From contig JAVYIG010000060.1 of NCBI GenBank assembly GCA_035222895.1, forward strand, positions 372,001 to 436,000: a stretch of DNA of 64,000 nucleotides. Reading direction: 5' to 3'. Below, one piece after another: positions 57,592 through 64,000 of the stretch. Under the pieces are notes generated by a model. The model did not search any database. It was not told the DNA's origin and worked only from the letters and a program-made list of their open reading frames with translations. Source of the DNA: Strongylocentrotus droebachiensis. Taxonomy: Eukaryota > Echinodermata > Echinoidea > Camarodonta > Strongylocentrotidae. The position numbers and the translations under genes were made by a program. The stretch's first letter is position 1. Every line of letters starts with the position of its first letter.

Positions 57592-59153
57592 CTGCAAGGC
57601 ACTCGCTAGCTACATGTATGTCTGCTCGTGGCTGAATGTAAACCACCGTTACAAAAATCTGTGGAAATTCTCGAGGTAGATAAAATGGTCGTAGTCCCAC
57701 TATTATGTATTCAATATCTGGCGTACAAACAATATCTTTCACAGCCCAATTATGACACTATTTTGTGTTGATGTATAAGCATATGCCTCCTCCTCTCTTT
57801 TTTCCAGACTCATCTGTTCTGTCCCCTCTCACTAAGTCGAACAAGGGGATTTCAACTACACTTTCAGCGATACTTTCGTTCAACCACGTTTCTGTAAAAG
57901 CCAGTAGACAAGAATCTCGGTATTCATTCATATATCTGGTTAATGTTTCAAGTTCCTCCATCTTGTTGGATAATGAACGTACGTTTCCAAGAACTATCGT
58001 GGAAAGGGGTGGTTTTGTGCCCTTTTCTTTAATCGTGTTGTGATCCCTTTTCACTTACCTCGCTTACGTAGCTTGATTTCGCGCGGGAAATCCTCATACC
58101 AAGCTCGGTCCGTAACTATCCTAAGCTGTAAGATTCTGGTTCAGTTTCCAAAGTGAGAGTGGTCATAAACACAGTTCCAAGGACCAGAAATGTCAGAAAA
58201 CTAGCCATAGCTGTTCGTGAGGATGTGTACAGCATGTTGACCGTCAAAGTGACAAAAATGAAGACACAGAAACGAAATTTTACAGGCAAAATGTACATAC
58301 AGAAAAAAACCAGTGATGGTCGCCACAGCGCGGCGCCCTACATTCTACCTTAAGGTGTTCCTACGATCATCGTAAGAATGTAGAAAGATCTTACGTTGTT
58401 CTTACGATGTTATTACGACGTTCGTACGGCTGCCTTACGAAGATACAGTTTCGTACGAAGTTGAAACAAATCTTGGACAAGACCATCGACCAATCTTCGA
58501 ACTTACGAACGGTCTACGAAAGCTTGTTTCGTACGGCCTTCTTAACTCTTATCCTGCCACCGGGTTTAACGCGATGGTACTATAAATAGTGCGTGCAAAA
58601 CACTAGGCACAGTCCAATGGGCATGAACAATAACTGCTATTACATATGCGTGCAATCATGCAAGAAGCAGAGGAGCAATAGCTTGCTAGCGTGTACATGC
58701 CACCTTAACAATAGCGTGCATGCAGCCTTATGGCAAGCTATGAGTTAAGTAGATCTTATGAAATGGTCTTAAAATCGTTCGTACGGCATTCGTAGCAGCC
58801 CGTAACGATATTTGTGACCGAGGCTTTATTTAAACAATTGTGTTCTGGCAATCGTAGTACAAGGGATCATAGCAGGTGAATGAAATATTTCCTCACCACA
58901 CACACCTGAGGAGGAAGCATCCGTCAATTGGAATTGACATTTTACTTGGAAAAGAACTTCGCATAATAATTCACTTTATCAGGAAATTAGCGAAGCCCAT
59001 GTCGTGCTGATAAGCTTTACATTGTTTATTCGTTATGCCTCTCCCATTTACTTTGTTGGGGACTCTTGTAGATTAATGCGCAAGAAAATAATAAATCTCT
59101 CAGAATACCTTAATTCATTTTTTGAGGTAAGGTTTCCGTAAACGTATTTCATT

Positions 59154-59504
59154 TTATGCCCCAAAATAATGATTTATGTCATTGTTTTACTGTTATAATT
59201 AACTTCTTTTCTGATCATATATATGCATTTTTAGAAATTTGGTTGCCCACATAGGCTCCTTTCTTAAAGCCACAACCACGTTCAAGCTGTAGCTGAAAAG
59301 AGCTGTCTCCTGCATTTTTCAATGTCGAAATAATTTGTCAAATATGTGGGATTTGTTAAGGTATACTTGATTAATTGATATATGTTTTTATATGATTATA
59401 TATGTATTTTCAATTTTTTGATAACATATGCCCAGTTTGTATTTTACTTGTTATTATGTTGAACAAATGCAGAAATAAAATGGGAAACAAAAAAATAAAT
59501 ATAC
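59154..59504. other. No gene recognised
   Basis: AT-rich; no signal recognised apart from a possible short coding extension of the exon to the right. Confidence 0.4.
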
Positions 59505-59750
59505 CCTGTTTCTGTAATTAAATGCTATGGATATGTTGATGTCGAAATTCTTCACCATATTCATGGGCAGCTTTCCAGAATGTGCCAGGTCAGAAGTAGT
59601 GATGGTTTTGTTTGATATGGAGAAATAGGTTTGATGGCACGGTTCATACTTGTGGAAAACGCGTTTAAACCAAAATAAATCATATTTTGTTCCAGAATTG
59701 TCATGCAAAGCATCCCTAATCGTAACAAATATGGCATTATTGTGTACGAT
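59505..59750 (-). CDS. Candidate host exon C (unrecognised protein)
   Basis: The minus strand reads NAIFVTIRDALHDNSGTKYD, FWFKRVFHKYEPCHQTYFSI, TITTSDLAHSGKLPMNMVKN and FDINISIAFNYRNR, then GTATAT, a possible donor at 59504. If it is not spliced, the frame ends at a stop at 59454. Residue use is protein-like, with no LINE or transposase motif. The 5' boundary is unclear: the nearest AG upstream would bring in a stop, while ATTAG near 59720 gives a shorter exon. It lies downstream of exons A and B on the same strand, but the phase does not force a direct join. Confidence 0.35.
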
Positions 59751-60290
59751 ATTGTATTATCTTTCATATGGCACGTCACACATGATAAAGTCGTTCAACA
59801 TTAGTCATACATGGCGGCCACTTTAAAAAATGCCGGCCATTTTTGTCAAGCAGCATATTGTTAAGATAGTTCACTTAGAAACTGTGCAGGGAAGTGCCTT
59901 GAACACGATCATACTCAACGACTTTTTGAAAACATTCCATGTCTCAAAAACATGCCTTACACCTGGGTAATATAGCTTTTGTTTAAATCATTGGTATCTT
60001 AGGAATGTTTGGCCAGAATCAAAGTGAGCAAACTTTGGGTTATATTGTTAATTCTCTCAGAGTAAAACGATTTATTCTTAGGTTATATGAGAAGAAAAGA
60101 CCAATTATCATGGAGATTTCGCTCCCAAAAAAATCCAGGAGTTATTTGAAATGGTGTCATGATATAACACTGAACATAAATATTCTGAAAAATCGTGTTA
60201 AATCCAAATGTTGCTCTTGGTCCACTCTTTAACCCGCTAAGATACGTGTTACTAACTATTGAAAGTAAGTTGTACTGTGTTATACTTTAC

Positions 60291-60580
60291 CTTTAAAGGA
60301 ATAATGTTATGTGTTCTTTTATCTTCCAACATTTCTGGTTTGGGAAACCATTCATCATTCCAAGGTGTTTGACTTGTTGATGTCCAGCTCATCTTCATGA
60401 ATTGCTTGATTTGGTCTAAGTCACGGAGGAACATATCCTTCAGGTTGCCGCAGATGATGATGTAATCTGAGGTCTTTATAACAGTAGGTTGCATCAATTT
60501 CAACATATCTAGATGGGTCTTTTGCGTATGCTCCTTCACATTGCGAACAAGGTAAGCAATGACACAGATGCGTTGAGAAC
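60291..60580 (-). CDS. Candidate host exon B (unrecognised protein)
   Basis: Minus strand. The acceptor is TTTCTGTACAG, followed by SQRICVIAYLVRNVKEHTQK, THLDMLKLMQPTVIKTSDYI, IICGNLKDMFLRDLDQIKQF and PWNDEWFPKPEMLEDKRT, ending CTTTAAAG|GTAAAG, a good donor. The exon is 290 nt (phase 1 in, phase 0 out). Exon A at 63183-63298 ends with one base of a codon, so the two join in phase and give GQGSQR. If the donor is not used, a stop follows at 60252. There are no membrane segments or signal peptide. I do not recognise the family. The lack of breaks over two exons and the agreement of phases favour a living host gene. Confidence 0.5.
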
Positions 60581-60713
60581 CTGTACAGAAATAAAGAAAA
60601 TATAAATATGTATGTTTATCTAAATACTCATAAGGTTCATTTATATTTGCATCCAGACACGCCAAAAAATGCCAAACCAGAGCCTGACCGCGATGTTTCA
60701 GTGATGTTTCCAA

Positions 60714-61560
60714 GGCAACTACGCTTTACGGGCAAAAATGCCAAGCACGGAACATTCCAAACTAGAGTATGATTTTATTTGTTTAATGCCCGCGTGGTTT
60801 TTGGCATGTTCGGCGAGTACAAACGCTCGTAGCCGAAACATCGCCATGTTTTTCACGTGACTTTAGGAGCAGAGCTAGCTTCGTCTATGAAGCCTTATTT
60901 GCATAAAGTAAACAACTTGTTGACGCTAAACCGTAACGAAAGAGTTTCAGTTAAACTGTTAAATCTCACTTTTGAAACAACCAAATAAAATTACTAACAT
61001 TTTAAATGGAATAAGAAGAAATTGTCCAATTCATAAATATTGCAGTTAGTTTAATATTCAATAACTGAGCGAAACGAAGCGCTTTTTTTTTAAATTAATA
61101 AATATTGCAGTACTTTTTTATATTTTCCGTCATTACACCACATCGATACTTTTGTACGTGATAAATTAAAGTTTGTTGAAGCTCTCCTCCGAATATCTTT
61201 TCATAGCTTTATGTCCCACGGTTATTTCGGGAACAAATCGAAGGAAATGTTATCAACGAACCTATGGCAAAACATTCACGGAAGCGTAAGTGTAGACCCA
61301 TCTAGGGGTACGTGCAGTAACCTGTAGTCTCACGTACCGTTATACTTGCATAATAATAGGAGACCAGTCTCTAGGTCCCGTGACCAAATTCTGGGAACAA
61401 AGGTTTAAAAGTGTTTTTATGTTCCCTGATGAATACCGAACAATTTTGACTCGGGCTGCCCCCTTAAAAATGCAGGTATTTTCGGAGGGGTCAACAAAGG
61501 TCAAACAGGGGTCGAAAGTTAAATATATTCTCATCCTGTTAATGTTCTTACCAAATTACT
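60714..61560. other. Probable intron, nothing recognised
   Basis: Between candidate exons A and B. No coding, tRNA or terminal inverted repeat recognised. Confidence 0.4.
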
Positions 61561-61770
61561 CATCTGTTCATGAGGATTCCAAAAATGTATAGTTTGTTAC
61601 ATCTTCGATCTTAAATGAGGGCGCTATGGTCAAAAACGTTAAAAGGTCAACGCACTTTCGAGTGGTGGTCAAATTCCCCAACACAGTTCACATTGACAAA
61701 TTGCATATAAAATTACTTGTCTGGTCATAAGGATTCCAAAAATGTACAGTTTGTTATACCTCCGGCCTTT
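61560..61770 (+). repeat. ~165-bp diverged duplication, related to 63040
   Basis: GAGGATTCCAAAAATGTATA near 61573 recurs as AAGGATTCCAAAAATGTACA near 61729. GTGGTCAAATTCCCCAACAC near 61666 resembles GTGGTCAAATTCGTCAGCAC near 63066. It is an old dispersed repeat inside the probable intron. Confidence 0.5.
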
Positions 61771-62189
61771 AAGATACTATTTCCCTTTTGCAGCTGACAT
61801 CAAATTGTGTAGAACTTTGCAGGAATTATAAATATGCCATGTATATCCTATTTGTAAAATTTAGACGTTAGCAGTGTCCTAATATTCAAGTTATGCAAGG
61901 AAACCTGTTTACTTGCTAGACTTCACTGTCAGACACTATTGAGTGACTGACTGGCTTTTTTTTTCTTCTTTGGTAATAACATACATAAAATGAGTTGTAC
62001 ATGGTACATGAGCATTTGTCTACATCAATAACTCACTTCTTGTAATGGCCAAAGTTAAACTGATTGAATCTTTGCGCAGCATAAAACGTACGACCATTCG
62101 GTTCAATGGTCTGAAAAATCAGACTATTACTTACTGGCTCAATAGCTCCTAGGTCGATTAGACAACTGATAGACGTTATTTTCCCACTA
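61771..62189. other. Probable intron, nothing recognised
   Basis: AT-rich; no feature recognised. Confidence 0.4.
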
Positions 62190-62944
62190 ATACCCCATTC
62201 ACAGTGGTTTTGAAATTTGTAGCGGCGTTGTAGCGGAGCGGCGACACCGCCATAACACCGCTACAAATGCATTCACAGTGGAAAAGTTATCCCGCTGCAG
62301 CAGCGGGATAAATATCATGTACCCATTCACGCTGCAGCGGGTGATTTTTATTACCTCCGTAACAAACACGTGTATGCATGGCTCATGACCCGCGAGTGAC
62401 CCCGATATGACCGGAAATACTTCAGCGCGGGGTTTTCGATTGCTTGAAATTGCGCGCGCTAGCTGTACTTTACACACTCTTCCTCATGTAGCTAGCTCGA
62501 TTTAGCTATGGATCTATCTATACTTCCAGTCAGAATATTTTAATTTTTTGAAGTGTGAAATATTTTTATTTGGATAATTATAATATCTACATGATAATAA
62601 AATCAATTTGAATCCACTGGTTACTTTATTTCTATTTCACTTTATGTTCCCCATTGCTGGAGAAAAGAGGTCAGTGATAGGTAAGTAAACAAATCACACG
62701 TGTTTGTCGCGGTGTTATAGCGGAGAGCCTTCACACTGAGTAAACACCGCGACAGCAGCGGGACTGTCCCGCTGCTGTAGCTAGGCGAACCTAGCGATAG
62801 TTTGTCGCGGCGTTATCGCGAGGCGGTGTTATCCCGCGATAGTTTATAACGGGTCCGAGCCTTCACACTGAAGACAACACCGCGACAGCAGCGGGACAGT
62901 CCCGCTGCTGTCGCGGTGTTTGAGGCCACTGTGAATGGGGTATT
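62190..62944. mobile_element. TIR element with AATACCCCATTCACAGTGG ends
   Basis: The 19-bp terminal inverted repeats AATACCCCATTCACAGTGG are exact at 62190-62208 and 62926-62944. Both ends are rich in CGGTGTT and GCAGCGGGA. Two near-identical 27-bp palindromes lie at about 62751-62777 and 62885-62911 and would form strong hairpins. No transposase. The target duplication is not clear (CACT on the left, AGAG on the right). Confidence 0.8.
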
Positions 62945-63182
62945 AGAGACATTTTCAAGCCCCCCTTTCTTAGGGAAGTTCTAAATTAGTATTGTCTTCC
63001 AAATGCCGTTGGAATTAACCTTTAATTTTTTTGGCCAGCAAATGGTACAACACACTTTTGACTAGTGGTCAAATTCGTCAGCACAGTTAACATTGTCCGA
63101 TTCTAATAATTTTAGTGTCCAATAATACGTTTTCTGATGTGGCAAATTCAACTATTCAAGTTTCAAAAGTAAAAGTGCTTAC

Positions 63183-63298
63183 CTTGGCCATGAACATTCA
63201 TAATGGCTGCCAAAAGGGCTACCGAAAGACTTAGATCGTTGTCCAACAATATAATAGAGTTATTTATAAATGAATTGTGAAATGATGCTTTAATCTTG
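63183..63298 (-). CDS. Candidate host exon A (unrecognised protein)
   Basis: The minus-strand frame reads KIKASFHNSFINNSIILLDN, then DLSLSVALLAAIMNVHGQ, ending CCAAG|GTAAGC, a strong donor. Splicing to exon B keeps the frame (GGT across the join). The upstream acceptor is uncertain; AATAAAG just before CAAGATT is possible, but the pyrimidine tract is weak. The frame is closed by a stop just beyond, so the exon cannot be much longer. Confidence 0.45.
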
Positions 63299-64000
63299 CT
63301 TTATTGCACAGTTCATAATCCTACTCAGTGTCATATCCATCAGAACCAGAGTCAAAATCTCTGTTCGATCCCTAGTATCTGAATCTGTGACAGAGTCTAC
63401 CACGGTTTGTTCTGGCATCACTTAGACGTTGAGATAGTGTCGGCTGTGACTACCGTATTGTCAAACATTAATTTGCCCTCTTTCAAGCTCCAACCATGTG
63501 AAGGGGAGATGATGGAGCATCTGGATTCCTAAAGTGTAAGATGATGAATGCCTCATAGTTGGCCCGTGTTACCAAATTATGTGAATCTATATCACGACTG
63601 AGGAAAACTGAGAGTCGATTTCTTCTTCATCCCCTCCCACCTTTTGGCCTGAGCTTCTGCAATTACTGTGTTGCTTCATTTATCCCAGGCTGTATATGTA
63701 TTTTGTGGTATACTGTTCTGTCTGTTTAAGAGTTTGTGATGTCACTGGGAGACATTTCACAAGCCCTCTAAGCAGGCGCGTATGTTATGTATTTGTAATG
63801 TGTGTATTTTGGAGCAAAGCCCCCTCCCCCTGCCAATGGCTGACCTAAAAGAGATGACCTTACACCCCCCAACAGAGCAAAATGTCAAATTTTCAAATTT
63901 CGTGACAAAAAAAAAGTGTCCTCTTGAACTTACTGTGCAATAAAGCAAGATAAGCATCATTGGACAATGTGTTTAGAAATAATTGTGTTAAATTGTTGGC
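63299..64000. other. No gene recognised
   Basis: No further exon of the candidate gene is clear to the window's end. The CCCCCTCCCCCTGCC and AC-rich parts near 63820-63870 are low complexity. Confidence 0.4.

Larger units (their letters stand above)
55346..58344 (-). mobile_element. L2/CR1-type LINE, minus strand, decayed and internally deleted
   Basis: Minus strand: IVLGNVRSLSNKMEELETLT, CLLAFTETWL and GGGICLYINTK at 57758-58054 (endonuclease N-terminus); VGLRPFYLPREFPQIFVTVV and VASECLA at 57595-57742; MGDFDHCRLNNVLPTYNQYV and LDLCYGNI at 56557-56796 (endonuclease C-terminus); then, after a large deletion that removes the catalytic polymerase, FVKWCDDHFLKLNISKTKEL, YKYLGTTISNSLDWSNNV and LRKLSVDNTLTVLFYKSLIQ at 56147-56509, ending near 55877. 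GLRPFYLPREFP and DFNHC-type motifs are characteristic of L2-like LINEs common in fish and marine invertebrates. The (TTGAA)n 3' tail is near 55355. The endonuclease part is split by a 738-bp TIR element. Confidence 0.8.
54909..58825. mobile_element. TTA-flanked foldback DNA element (Harbinger-like), filled by a LINE
   Basis: The left end AGCTACGGTCACAAAGG and the right end, in reverse complement, AGCCTCGGTCACAAATA are inverted repeats, with TTA on both sides (54906-54908, 58826-58828). The arms (to about 55345 and from about 58345) are full of CTTACG and TTCGTACGAA motifs that pair across the element. A 3-bp TTA duplication fits PIF/Harbinger. The arms hold no transposase. Confidence 0.7.
54820..59153 (-). 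mobile_element. TTAA MITE family 2, diverged copy, split by the 54909-58825 element
   Basis: 54820-54908 (TAGCGGCTGACGAATTTATT, CCTTCACCCCAGAAGAGCAC) and 58829-59153 (GTGTTCTGGCAATCGTAGTA, CAGGTGAATGAAAT, CCCATGTCGTGCTGA, AAATCTCTCAGAATA, then GGTTTCCGTAA) together match the reverse complement of 49236-49640 in order. The join point in the reference copy is TAACTTATTTATGC. The copy is older than the one at 49236. Confidence 0.75.

Overview
This window is repeat-dominated nuclear DNA from an animal, most likely a marine invertebrate. The evidence is spliceosomal-type exon/intron junctions, several clades of LINE, tRNA-derived SINEs, many MITEs with TA, TTAA or 3-bp target duplications, and AT-rich sequence full of microsatellites. 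The LINE and SINE types fit a non-vertebrate deuterostome (echinoderm-like) or a mollusc; I cannot fix the phylum from sequence alone. Nothing prokaryotic is present: no operons, no CRISPR array, no ribosome binding sites. I saw no LTR or virus-like element. Only a few stretches look like ordinary host coding sequence, the best being a three-exon candidate on the minus strand at 59.5-63.3 kb.

Layout. 0-9 kb: LINE fragments, including a nearly full-length minus-strand LINE (3.1-6.2 kb) bracketed at a distance by the same 15-bp minisatellite in opposite orientations. 9-11.7 kb: a three-level nest, where a decayed repeat holds a TA-flanked foldback MITE that holds a 5'-truncated LINE with a perfect 7-bp duplication. 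12-13.4 kb: a decayed gene of a widespread unnamed family (NHEETDTR / GCDTTSAF motifs) cut by a 1-kb TA MITE. 14-17.6 kb: a SINE and a decayed RTE-like LINE. 17.7-21.2 kb: a LINE 3' end whose last coding exon has been amplified into a 160-bp satellite, later hit by another LINE and by a TTAA MITE. 21.5-25.9 kb: an unrecognised ORF pair, AACTCG-rich inverted repeats and degenerate minisatellites.

26.0-44.9 kb is the most striking part: seven units of a 1,825-bp macrosatellite, nearly identical to each other. Each unit has a tRNA-like Pol III cassette (A box, B box, T-run), a (CAT)n stretch and an internal duplication. The array carries a cap of four 92-96-bp palindromic repeats at its left end, the matching inverted motif plus a CTAG-ended hairpin at its right end, and (TTA)n on both sides. 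This resembles an expanded Helitron/Helentron-like non-autonomous element. One unit is interrupted by a 5.8-kb DNA transposon with a clean 3-4-bp duplication and a decayed four-exon Myb/SANT gene of the type that accompanies PIF/Harbinger transposases.

44.9-51.5 kb: three LINE remnants, including an L1/Tx1-like element with zinc-knuckle ORF1 and an internal 796-bp segment present in three tandem copies. 53.5-59.2 kb: a four-level nest (TTAA MITE, then a TTA-flanked foldback element, then a minus-strand LINE, then a 738-bp TIR element with a 7-bp duplication). 59.5-64 kb: candidate host exons, another TIR element and dispersed repeats. The elements do not form a pathway; what ties the window together is successive insertion and local tandem amplification, which gives a readable relative chronology.
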